Part shown: one piece after another, positions 54,638 to 62,310 of the stretch
How the letters are laid out: the number at the start of each line of letters is the position of its first letter
Position numbering within the stretch: the first letter of the stretch is position 1
DNA from: Erythrobacter sp. YJ-T3-07
GTDB lineage: Bacteria > Pseudomonadota > Alphaproteobacteria > Sphingomonadales > Sphingomonadaceae
Length of the DNA stretch: 64,000 bases
NCBI RefSeq assembly: GCF_015999305.1
Contig: NZ_JAEAGP010000001.1
Location: 1,612,001-1,676,000 of the forward strand
Direction: 5' to 3'
Made by a program: the position numbers and the translations under genes
Notes under the pieces: generated by a model
Told to the model about the DNA's origin: nothing
The model's input: the letters and a program-made list of their open reading frames with translations, nothing else
Databases searched by the model: none

Positions 54638-54666
54638 TTGACAGAAACTGTATAGTGTGGCTATAC
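54638..54666 (+). promoter_or_regulatory. Promoter and probable operator of the toxin-antitoxin pair
   Basis: TTGACA (54638-54643), 17 bases, then CTATAC (54661-54666) form a strong sigma-70-type promoter, 7 bases before the toxin ATG. An inverted repeat GTATAG-TGTGG-CTATAC (54650-54666) overlaps the -10 element, the usual place for antitoxin binding. The very short leader implies near-leaderless translation of the toxin. Confidence 0.65.
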
Positions 54667-54673
54667 ACGTGAG

Positions 54674-54958
54674 ATGGAAATCGAGAGCATCCGGCACAAG
54701 GCGCTCAGAAAGTTCGTCGAGACCGGAAATGCGAAGGGCGTGATGCAGCCAGCCCGCGTGGCCGAGATCATCGCGCTGATCGATGCGGTCGCCGATCTGA
54801 CCGAGCTGAAGAACACGGTGCCGAATTTCGGCTTTCACGCCCTGACGCAGAATCGCGAGGGGGAATACGCGATGACGATCACCCGCAATTGGCGCCTGAC
54901 CTTCACCGCGCCGAGCGAGAGGATCGTGGCAAACCTGAACATCGAGGATTATCACTGA
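54674..54958 (+). CDS. higB: Type II toxin, RelE/HigB family
   Basis: A 94-residue protein of the HigB type: IRHKALRKFVETGNAKGV at the start, then NFGFHALTQNREGEYAMTITRNWRLTF and a C-terminal NIEDYH. These toxins are ribosome-dependent mRNA endonucleases. The gene precedes its antitoxin, as is usual for higBA, and the TGATG overlap couples their translation. A promoter and palindrome stand directly upstream. Confidence 0.9.
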   Translation: MEIESIRHKALRKFVETGNAKGVMQPARVAEIIALIDAVADLTELKNTVPNFGFHALTQNREGEYAMTITRNWRLTFTAPSERIVANLNIEDYH

Positions 54959-55260
54959 TGGCGATCAAGATTCATCCATCCATCCGGGTTCACCCCGGCC
55001 CCTGGCTCAAGAACAATTGCATAGAGCCCCATCGCATGACCGTGACCGCCGCCGCCGCTCACCTGAAGGTCACCCGCGTCGCGCTGAGCAATCTGCTGAA
55101 CGGCAAGGCGGCGCTGTCGCCCGATATGGCCATGCGGTTCGAAGACGCGTTCGGCATCAAGGCGGAGACCCTGTTGCGGATGCAGGCGGCTTATGACTTG
55201 GCACAGATCGAGATGGCCGAAGACCGCGTGAGGATCGAGAGGGTTGGGGAGGTGGCGTAG
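54958..55260 (+). CDS. higA: Antitoxin, HigA family (XRE helix-turn-helix)
   Basis: A 100-residue DNA-binding antitoxin. After a short N-terminus with HPGPWLKNNCIEP it has a helix-turn-helix (about residues 28-75) reading MTVTAAAAHLKVTRVALSNL and LSPDMAMRFEDAFG. It should neutralise the toxin and repress the promoter at 54638. Its ATG overlaps the toxin stop by one base. Confidence 0.92.
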   Translation: MAIKIHPSIRVHPGPWLKNNCIEPHRMTVTAAAAHLKVTRVALSNLLNGKAALSPDMAMRFEDAFGIKAETLLRMQAAYDLAQIEMAEDRVRIERVGEVA

Positions 55261-55320
55261 TTTGCCTTACTCAGGGACTTCGAGACTTGGCGAAAATACT
55301 ATGAGATCGGAGTAGGCGGA

Positions 55321-55782
55321 ATGAGATTATGGAGTAAAAGTTCTCTCGTATTCGCAAGCCTCGCTCTCGCAAGTTGCGGAAGCCAAACGGAGACTGGATC
55401 GAATGAGGAGGTCGCGCGGCAGGCGATCATAGAGGTCGCTAAGTTAAGCGAAGCGGACCTTCTTCGGGTCTGTAAAGCGGGTGTGGCGTTTCGCAGCGCG
55501 CGTGCCATTGATGGCATAGATGTCACCAGCCAAGGCGAAGATATCGTCCGCGCGAGTTATACGCGGGCCGCCGACAGCAAGGCGTTCCGATATGATTGCC
55601 GGGTCGAGGGCAATATAGTCCGTTTCAGGATGATCGATGAGGCGGGACCGGGTTCCGGGCCAGGCACATGGTCCGGCCGAGGGTTGACCACCACGTTCGA
55701 ATTGAAAGATGATGGCGTCGAATTTCAGGAAAGCTACGGCCCGGGCGACATGACGACCGAATTTGTGAGGACAGCCAATTAA
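55321..55782 (+). CDS. Hypothetical lipoprotein
   Basis: A 153-residue protein with a signal peptide and lipobox (SLALASC, Cys near residue 19), so probably anchored to the membrane. The mature part is acidic and has two further Cys (near 51 and 92) that may pair. No family was recognised. Composition at the 5' end is lower in GC than usual (28 of 60 at 55321-55380). It lies between the higBA pair and tRNA-Asn, a place where acquired genes collect. Confidence 0.6.
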   Translation: MRLWSKSSLVFASLALASCGSQTETGSNEEVARQAIIEVAKLSEADLLRVCKAGVAFRSARAIDGIDVTSQGEDIVRASYTRAADSKAFRYDCRVEGNIVRFRMIDEAGPGSGPGTWSGRGLTTTFELKDDGVEFQESYGPGDMTTEFVRTAN

Positions 55783-55835
55783 GCTCATCCTGCACGCAGT
55801 TCGCGCGGCCAATTTTCCAGCGATTTAGTGGAAAA

Positions 55836-55910
55836 TGGCTCCCCGAGTTGGATTCGAACCAACGACCAAGTGATTAACAGTCACCTACTCTACCGCTGAG
55901 CTATCGGGGA
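55836..55910 (-). tRNA. tRNA-Asn (anticodon GTT)
   Basis: A 75-nt cloverleaf including encoded CCA. The acceptor stem is TCCCCGA/TCGGGGA, the anticodon loop CTGTTAA gives GTT, and the T-loop is TTCGAAT. Its 3' end faces the lipoprotein and higBA genes; I found no second copy of that 3' end nearby. Confidence 0.95.
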
Positions 55911-55977
55911 GCAGCCTTGTCGGCAGGCCCGCGCCTATATGGGGGTGCTCAAATTAACGCAAGCCCCTGCTGCAAAA

Positions 55978-56766
55978 TCATACGACGAATTGTTCGGCGA
56001 CGATCCGGTCGTCCAGCGCGTGGCCCTTGTCGAACAGCAGGGTCAGCTCGGAATCTCTTGCGATTTCAACGTGAACCTCGGCCACGTCGCGCACTTCCTT
56101 CTGGTCCGCCACGGCCGCCACGGGGCGCTTGGACGGCTCGTTTATGCGGAAGGTCACCTTCGCCCGGTCGGGCAGAATCGCACCGCGCCAGCGGCGGGGG
56201 CGGAAGGCGCTGATCGGGGTGAGGGCGAGCAGCTGGGAATCGAGCGGCAGGATCGGCCCGTTGGCGGACAGGTTGTAGGCGGTCGACCCGGCGGGCGTCG
56301 CCACCAGCACGCCGTCCGCCACCAGCTCCTCGATCCGGGTCTTGCCGTCGACCAGAATCTCGATCTTCGCGGTCTGGCGCGTCTCGCGCAGCAGGGAGAC
56401 TTCGTTGAGCGCGCATTCGATGCGGTGCTCGCCATCCTGCGTCACCGCCTCCATCCGCAGCGGCGCGACCGCAACCGGGCGGCTGCGATTGACCCGCTCC
56501 ACCAGCGCGCCCTTGGGCCGGTGCTTGTTCATCAAGAAGCCCATCGTGCCGCGGTTGACGCCATAGACGGGCAGGATGCGCCCGCTGTCGAGCATCTTGT
56601 GCAGGGTCTGCAGCATGAATCCGTCGCCGCCCAGCGCAACCACCGCCTCCGCCTCTTCCTGCGGCACCCAGTCATGCGCATCGCGCAGCGCGGCGGCGGT
56701 ATCCTGCGCCAGCGCGGAGTTCGATATCGCGAGCGCGAGCCGCTCGTATGTCGGTTGGCCGGCCAT
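55978..56766 (-). CDS. nadK: NAD kinase
   Basis: Phosphorylates NAD to NADP. The 262-residue protein has the GGDG motif (VVALGGDGFMLQTLH near residue 44), VYGVNRGTMGFLMN and the glycine-rich ATPAGSTAYNLSANGPIL segment near 174. The ATG at 56766 is preferred to the TTG one codon earlier. It is divergent from the EAL-domain gene. Confidence 0.94.
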   Translation of the reverse strand: MAGQPTYERLALAISNSALAQDTAAALRDAHDWVPQEEAEAVVALGGDGFMLQTLHKMLDSGRILPVYGVNRGTMGFLMNKHRPKGALVERVNRSRPVAVAPLRMEAVTQDGEHRIECALNEVSLLRETRQTAKIEILVDGKTRIEELVADGVLVATPAGSTAYNLSANGPILPLDSQLLALTPISAFRPRRWRGAILPDRAKVTFRINEPSKRPVAAVADQKEVRDVAEVHVEIARDSELTLLFDKGHALDDRIVAEQFVV

Positions 56767-56897
56767 CAAAACCCTCTCTCAAACCCGTACGCCTGCCTAT
56801 GGAGGCGATGCCTGCTTGGCAATGCAAGCTGGCGATTGGTGGGACAAGCGCAGCTTGCAGGCTTCCCCAAAACGCGGGGCCTTGCGATAAGGCGCCG

Positions 56898-58193
56898 ATG
56901 AGTCCGACGGAACATCCCGCGAGCGAGCGCCCCACAGGGCTTGTTGATACCGAAGAGGCGCGCGAGATCCTCGGCATGTGGCTCGCCGAGGGGGAGGCGC
57001 GGGTCCACGCGATGCTGCTGGTGCTGGGCCGGTTCGATAGCGTCAATCTGGCCCATGGGGCGCAAACGGGCGACTATGCCTTGGGCGAGGTCGGGCGGCG
57101 CATGGCGCATTTCGCGCAGGACGAGTTTGCGCGGGCATCATGGCTGGTCGCGCGGATCGACGGCGGCAAGTTCCTGCTCGCCACGCGCGACAAGTGCAGC
57201 CGGGAGCGGTGGCAGTTTCTGGCAGAGACGCTGGCCGATGGTGTCGCGCAGCCGATGGCGGGCAGCGCGCTGGGCGTGCCGCAGTTATGGCCGCACATCG
57301 CGCTGATCCGCGCGCTGTCTGGCGATGATCCGACCAATGTTCTCGCCCGGCTCGGCGATGCGCAGATTGCTTTGCGCGGGGAGTCCGGGCGCAGGATCGT
57401 GTGGATCGACCGCGATCTGGCGCCCGCCGGGTTCGATGTCGGCCAGATCGAGGCGGAGCTGCGGCGTTCGCTGGAGCGCGGGGCGATCTCGCTGCGCTTC
57501 CAGCCGCAATTCGCGCTCGCCGACGATGCGCTGATCGGGGCGGAGGCGCTGGTGCGGTGGGATCAGCCGCTGCTGGGCGATATCGGCGGAGAGGCGCTGC
57601 TGCGGATCGCCGCGCGCGCCGACCTGACCACGCAGCTGACCCGCAAGGTGATCGAGGCCGCGCTGGATGCGGTGCGTGGCTGGCCCGAGGGGCTCAAATG
57701 CTCGATCAACATAACCGCCGCCGATCTGGCGGTGGTCCGCTTCCCCGATGACCTGTTGCGGATGGTGGAGGAGCGGGGCGTCGACCCCGCGCGGCTGACG
57801 CTGGAGATCACCGAACAGGCGCTGCTGGGCGATCTGGACCTTGCGGCGCGCTCGCTCGGCCGCTTGCGCAATGCGGGGATGCGGATCGCGCTCGACGATT
57901 TCGGCGCGGGGTTCTGCAATTTCGGATACCTCAAATACCTGCCGCTCGATTTCATCAAGCTCGACCGGATCATGCTCGATGGGGTGGCAGAAAGCGCGCG
58001 CGACCGCGCGGTGCTGCGTGCGGTGATCGCCATGGCCCGCGCGCTGGAGCTGGCGGTGATCGCCGAGGGGGTCGAGAACGAGACGCAGCGCAGGATCGCA
58101 CTGGAGGAAGGGTGCAGCGCGTACCAGGGCTTTCTGCGCGCACGCCCGCTGCCGCACGAGGAGTTCCTCGCGCTGGCGAGCGGGCAGGTCTAG
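56898..58193 (+). CDS. EAL-domain cyclic-di-GMP phosphodiesterase with degenerate GGDEF
   Basis: A 431-residue cytoplasmic protein. The N-terminal region (about 20-170) has the GGDEF fold pattern, but the signature reads IDGGKF (residues 87-92), so it should not make c-di-GMP. The EAL domain (about 185-425) keeps the metal and catalytic residues: GAEALVRW (EAL at 216-218), INITAADL, LEITEQALL, LDDFGAGFCNFGYLKYLPLD and AEGVENE, with YQGFLRARPL at the end. It is likely an active phosphodiesterase controlled by the degenerate domain. It is convergent with mfd, overlapping by 4 bp. Confidence 0.9.
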   Translation: MSPTEHPASERPTGLVDTEEAREILGMWLAEGEARVHAMLLVLGRFDSVNLAHGAQTGDYALGEVGRRMAHFAQDEFARASWLVARIDGGKFLLATRDKCSRERWQFLAETLADGVAQPMAGSALGVPQLWPHIALIRALSGDDPTNVLARLGDAQIALRGESGRRIVWIDRDLAPAGFDVGQIEAELRRSLERGAISLRFQPQFALADDALIGAEALVRWDQPLLGDIGGEALLRIAARADLTTQLTRKVIEAALDAVRGWPEGLKCSINITAADLAVVRFPDDLLRMVEERGVDPARLTLEITEQALLGDLDLAARSLGRLRNAGMRIALDDFGAGFCNFGYLKYLPLDFIKLDRIMLDGVAESARDRAVLRAVIAMARALELAVIAEGVENETQRRIALEEGCSAYQGFLRARPLPHEEFLALASGQV

Positions 58194-61100
58194 GCCGGCG
58201 CCTTCTCCTTCTTCGCAGCACGCTTCGCGATCGCGCTGAGGCCCTTGGTCAGCTGGAACAGCCCGTTGAGGCGGCTTTGCGGATCGCCCCAAGCGCGGTT
58301 GACGACCAGTTTCATGTCCGGGCGCAGCTTCACCGCCTCGGCCCGCTTGTCGACATAGGCGAGCAGGCCCACCGGATCGGGGAAGTCGTCCTTGTGGAAG
58401 GTGACCAGCGTGCCGCGCGCGCCGACGTCGATCTTGGCGATATTCGCCTCGATCGCCTGATGCTTGATCTCGATCAGGCGGACGAGGTTCTGCGTGGCAG
58501 AGGGCAGTTCGCCGAAGCGGTCGATCATCTCGGCCGCCAGCCCCTCGATCTCCGCCTTGTCGCTCGCCTGGTTAAGGCGGCGATAGAGCGCCATGCGCAC
58601 GGCGAGGTCGGGCACGTAATCTTCGGGGATCATGATCGGCGCATCGACCGTGATCTGCGGGCTGAAGTCCTCCGCGGGCTTCTCCAGCCCCATCTCACCC
58701 GCCTTGGCCGCCAGGATCGCGTCCTCCAGCATCGACTGGTAGAGTTCAAAGCCGACCTCGCGGATATGGCCCGACTGTTCGTCGCCCAGCAGGTTGCCCG
58801 CGCCGCGAATGTCGAGGTCGTGGCTGGCGAGCTGGAAGCCTGCGCCAAGGCTGTCGAGATCGCTCAGCACCTTCAGCCGCTTCTCCGCGACTTCGGACAG
58901 CGCCTCGTCCGCGGGCGTGGTCAGATAGGCATAGGCGCGCAGCTTCGCGCGGCCCACGCGCCCGCGCAGCTGGTAGAGCTGGGCAACGCCGAAGCGGTCG
59001 GCGCGGTGGATGATGATCGTGTTCGCGCTGGAAATATCGAGCCCGCTTTCGACGATCGTGGTCGAGAGCAGCACGTCGTATTTCTTCTCGTAAAACGCGC
59101 TCATCCGGTCCTCGACCTCGGACGCGCTCATCTGGCCGTGCGCGGGGACGACCTTCACCTCGGGCACATGCTCGTGCAGCCAGTCGAGCAGCGGGTCCAT
59201 GTCGGAAATGCGCGGCACCACGATGAAGCTCTGCCCGCCGCGATGATGTTCGCGCAGCAGCGCCTCGCGGATCACCATGTCGTCCCATTCGATCACGTAG
59301 GTGCGCACCGCGAGGCGATCGACGGGCGGGGTCTGGATGGTGGAAAGCTCGCGCAGGCCGGTCATCGCCATCTGCAGGGTGCGCGGGATCGGCGTGGCGG
59401 TGAGCGTGAGCATGTGCACGTCGGCGCGCAGCTGCTTCAGCTTTTCCTTGTGGGTCACGCCGAAACGCTGTTCCTCGTCGACGATCACGAGGCCCAGATC
59501 CTTGAACTTGGTCGACTTGGAAAGGATCGCGTGGGTGCCGACCACGATATCCATCGTGCCATCGGCCAGCGCATCGCGCGTCTCGCTGCTTTCCTTGGCG
59601 GAGACGAGCCGGCTGAGCCGCCCGACCTTGAGCGGGAAACCGGCGAAGCGTTCGGCGAAATGCTGGAAGTGCTGGCGCGCGAGCAGGGTGGTCGGGGCCA
59701 CGACCGCGACCTGTTGTCCGCCCATCGCCGCGACGAAGGCCGCGCGCAGCGCGACCTCGGTCTTGCCGAAGCCGACATCGCCGCAGACGAGGCGGTCCAT
59801 CGGCTTGCCGCTTTCCAGATCGCCCAGCACGTCGGCGATTGCGCGCTCCTGATCCTCGGTCTCCTCCCACGGGAAGCGGTCGACGAATTGGTTGTAGCTC
59901 GCGTGATCGGCCTCCAGCACGGGGGCCTTCTTCAGCGCCCGCTGCGCGGCGGTGCGCATCAGCTCGCTGGCGATCTCGCGGATGCGTTCGCGCAGCTGGG
60001 CGCGGCGTTTCTGCCATGCCTCGCCGCCCAATCGGTCGAGCATGACTGCATCCTCGCTGCTGCCATAGCGGGAGAGGACTTCGAGGTTTTCGACCGGAAT
60101 GTAGAGCTTGTCGCCGCCCTTGTACTGCAACATCACGCAGTCGTGCTTGGACTTGCCCACGGTGACCGGTTCGAGGCCGAGATATTTGCCGATGCCGTGT
60201 TCGGTGTGAACCACCAGATCGCCGCGCGACAGCGCCTGTAGCTCGCTGAGGAAGGCATCCGAATCGCGCCGCTTCTTGCGGCGGCGGACCAGCCGGTCGC
60301 CGAGCAGATCCTGCTCGGTCACCAGCTCGATATCCTCGCTCGCGAAGCCGCTGTCGAGCGGCAGGATCATCGCCGTGGGCTTGCCCCCACCATTCCTGGG
60401 CGCGGACTTGCCCAGTGCTTCCTGCCAGCTTTCGGCCAGCGCCAGCTCGGTGCCCGCTTCGCCGAGGATCGAGGCGATACGCTGGCGGCTGCCCTTGGAA
60501 TAGGCGGCCAGCAGCGGGCGCTTGCCTGCCTTGGCGATCTTCTTGAAGTGCTCGGCCGCTGCCTCGTACACATTGTCGCCGCGCGCACGTTCGGGCGCGA
60601 AGTCGCGGGCAGAGCGGAAGCCGAAATCCATGACCGTGTCGCTCTCGGGCTCGTCGAACCCGGTTGCGCGGTGGACCGGGCGCGTTTCGAGCGTGGTGCC
60701 GATCTCGTCTTCGGTGAGATAGAGCGCCTGCGGGTCGAGCGGGCGATAGCTGCCCGCCTTCTGGCCCGCGGTTTCGGTGCGGGTGCGGCGGTATTCGGCG
60801 ATATCGCCCAGCCGCTCCTCGAACGCAGCCAGCGCGCCGACATCGATCACCACCGGATCGCTGGTGCCCAGATGGTCGAACAGGGTCGCCAGCTTCTCCT
60901 CGAACAGAGGCAGCCAGTGCTCCATCCCGGCCTGCCGCCGCCCTTCGCTGACCGCTTCGTAGAGCGGGTCTTGGGTGGCGTTCGCGCCAAACCGCTCGCG
61001 ATAGCCCGCGCGGAAACGCTTGATCGTCGCATCTTCGAGCAGGACTTCGGAAGCGGGCAGCAGGAGGAAGCTGTCGATCGTGCCGGTGGTGCGCTGCGTG

Positions 61101-61693
61101 TTCGGGTCGAACAGGCGCAGGCTTTCCAGCTCGTCACCGAAGAAATCGAGCCGCAGGCCCTGTTCGAGGCCGGAGGGGAAGATGTCGAAGATCGACCCGC
61201 GCACCGCGAATTCGCCCGCGTCGATCACGGTGTCGGTGCGGCTGTAGCCCTGCTTCTGCAGCAGCTGCGTCAGGCTCTCGTGCCCGATATGCACGCCCGG
61301 CTTCAGCTCGCGCACAGCCTCGCGGATGCGGAACGGGGTGAGCATGCGCTGGACCACGGCATTGGCGGTGGTCACGAGCAGCTGCGGCGCGCCTTTTTCC
61401 GCCTGCAGGCGGTGCAGCGCGGAAAGGCGCTGGGTGCTGATCGACAGCGCGGGGCTGGCTCGGTCGTAGGGCAGGCAGTCCCACGCGGGGAACTCGATCA
61501 CGCTGAGTTCGGGCGCGAAATAGCGCGCGGCATCCGCGACCGCGCGCATCGCGCTGTCGTCGGGCGCGACGAACACCGCGCGCTTGTCTGCCGCGCGGGC
61601 AAGATCGGCCATCACCAGCGGCTGGCTCCCCCGCGCAAGATTGGCGAAGGTGAGCGGTTGTTTGGCGGAGAGGATGCGGGAGAGGTCGGGCAT
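58190..61693 (-). CDS. mfd: Transcription-repair coupling factor
   Basis: Removes RNA polymerase stalled at DNA damage and recruits UvrA. The 1167-residue protein has the UvrB-like N-terminal module and a RNA-polymerase-interacting region before residue 560. The translocase has Walker A CGDVGFGKTEVALRAAF (near residue 640), the DEEQ box VIVDEEQRFGVTHKEK and LTATPIPRTLQMAM. The TRG region has HGQMS and GLDISSANTIIIHRADRFG. The C-terminal autoinhibitory domain is present. Length and motif order are normal. Confidence 0.97.
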   Translation of the reverse strand: MPDLSRILSAKQPLTFANLARGSQPLVMADLARAADKRAVFVAPDDSAMRAVADAARYFAPELSVIEFPAWDCLPYDRASPALSISTQRLSALHRLQAEKGAPQLLVTTANAVVQRMLTPFRIREAVRELKPGVHIGHESLTQLLQKQGYSRTDTVIDAGEFAVRGSIFDIFPSGLEQGLRLDFFGDELESLRLFDPNTQRTTGTIDSFLLLPASEVLLEDATIKRFRAGYRERFGANATQDPLYEAVSEGRRQAGMEHWLPLFEEKLATLFDHLGTSDPVVIDVGALAAFEERLGDIAEYRRTRTETAGQKAGSYRPLDPQALYLTEDEIGTTLETRPVHRATGFDEPESDTVMDFGFRSARDFAPERARGDNVYEAAAEHFKKIAKAGKRPLLAAYSKGSRQRIASILGEAGTELALAESWQEALGKSAPRNGGGKPTAMILPLDSGFASEDIELVTEQDLLGDRLVRRRKKRRDSDAFLSELQALSRGDLVVHTEHGIGKYLGLEPVTVGKSKHDCVMLQYKGGDKLYIPVENLEVLSRYGSSEDAVMLDRLGGEAWQKRRAQLRERIREIASELMRTAAQRALKKAPVLEADHASYNQFVDRFPWEETEDQERAIADVLGDLESGKPMDRLVCGDVGFGKTEVALRAAFVAAMGGQQVAVVAPTTLLARQHFQHFAERFAGFPLKVGRLSRLVSAKESSETRDALADGTMDIVVGTHAILSKSTKFKDLGLVIVDEEQRFGVTHKEKLKQLRADVHMLTLTATPIPRTLQMAMTGLRELSTIQTPPVDRLAVRTYVIEWDDMVIREALLREHHRGGQSFIVVPRISDMDPLLDWLHEHVPEVKVVPAHGQMSASEVEDRMSAFYEKKYDVLLSTTIVESGLDISSANTIIIHRADRFGVAQLYQLRGRVGRAKLRAYAYLTTPADEALSEVAEKRLKVLSDLDSLGAGFQLASHDLDIRGAGNLLGDEQSGHIREVGFELYQSMLEDAILAAKAGEMGLEKPAEDFSPQITVDAPIMIPEDYVPDLAVRMALYRRLNQASDKAEIEGLAAEMIDRFGELPSATQNLVRLIEIKHQAIEANIAKIDVGARGTLVTFHKDDFPDPVGLLAYVDKRAEAVKLRPDMKLVVNRAWGDPQSRLNGLFQLTKGLSAIAKRAAKKEKAPA

Positions 61694-61743
61694 TGGTGTC
61701 TAAGTTGCTCCGGCGCGCGCCTGTTCCGGACACACGCATTTTG

Positions 61744-61878
61744 CCCCCTCCTCTTCAGAGGAGGGGGTTGGGGGTGGTGGAATCGCGTTAGCGCGGTGCG
61801 ATCCTCGGCACCACCCCGCTGCGACTAGGTTCGCTTCGCTCACCAAGTCTCTCTGCCCCTCCTCTGAAGAGGAGGGGC
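61744..61878. repeat. Paired palindromes between mfd and sdhE
   Basis: Two near-identical perfect palindromes, CCCCCTCCTCT-TC-AGAGGAGGGGG (61744-61767, 11-bp arms) and GCCCCTCCTCT-GA-AGAGGAGGGGC (61855-61878, 11-bp arms), flank a 87-bp core. The core has its own inverted pair GGGGTGGTG/CACCACCCC. The distal one lies 7 bp after the sdhE stop and could act as a terminator-like hairpin. Confidence 0.75.
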
Positions 61879-61885
61879 AAGAAGG

Positions 61886-62161
61886 TCAGCGCGGAATATC
61901 GACGTAATCGAGCTTCTGCATGATCGCGATCCGCTCCCCCTGCATTTCCGGCGGGATCGGCTGCGTCTTGAGCGCCCAGGCCATGATCTCGACATCGTCG
62001 TAATCGAGCAGGGTTTCGAACCAGACGAGGTCTTCCTCGCCCCATTCGGCGTGGTAGCGGTCGAAATAGCCGCCGATCATGTAATCGGCTTCACGCGTGC
62101 CACGGTGCCAGGCGCGGAACTTGGCACGGGCGAGGCGGGATTCGAAGCTGGGGGAGGTCAT
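61886..62161 (-). CDS. sdhE: FAD assembly factor SdhE
   Basis: Helps attach FAD covalently to the succinate dehydrogenase flavoprotein. The 91-residue protein has the SdhE signature WHRGTREADYMIGGYFD (RGxxE near residues 20-24) and the helical tail YDDVEIMAWALKTQPIPPE. It lies in the mfd-sdhE-recG block common in alphaproteobacteria, divergent from recG. Confidence 0.92.
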   Translation of the reverse strand: MTSPSFESRLARAKFRAWHRGTREADYMIGGYFDRYHAEWGEEDLVWFETLLDYDDVEIMAWALKTQPIPPEMQGERIAIMQKLDYVDIPR

Positions 62162-62190
62162 GGGGAGGCTCTAGCCATTATCTCTCCCTT

Positions 62191-62280
62191 CGTCATCCCT
62201 GCGCAGGCAGGGATCCAGATGACGCCCGTGGCTCGCGATATCGACAGCTTATCCGGACCCCTGCCTGCGCAGGGGTGACG
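62191..62280. repeat. Long inverted repeat between sdhE and recG
   Basis: Arms of 26 bp (62191-62216, CGTCATCCCTGCGCAGGCAG..., and 62255-62280, ...CTGCCTGCGCAGGGGTGACG) match in inverted orientation at 24 of 26 positions, with 38 bp between. This is a REP-like palindrome of a type widespread in proteobacterial intergenic DNA. Confidence 0.8.
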
Positions 62281-62310
62281 ACCAGATTTGAGGTGGGGTA
62301 GGGATCGGCC

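Noticed and set aside
55836..55910. An attachment-site duplication at tRNA-Asn
   Set aside because: No second copy of the tRNA 3' end was found on the higBA side within the window.
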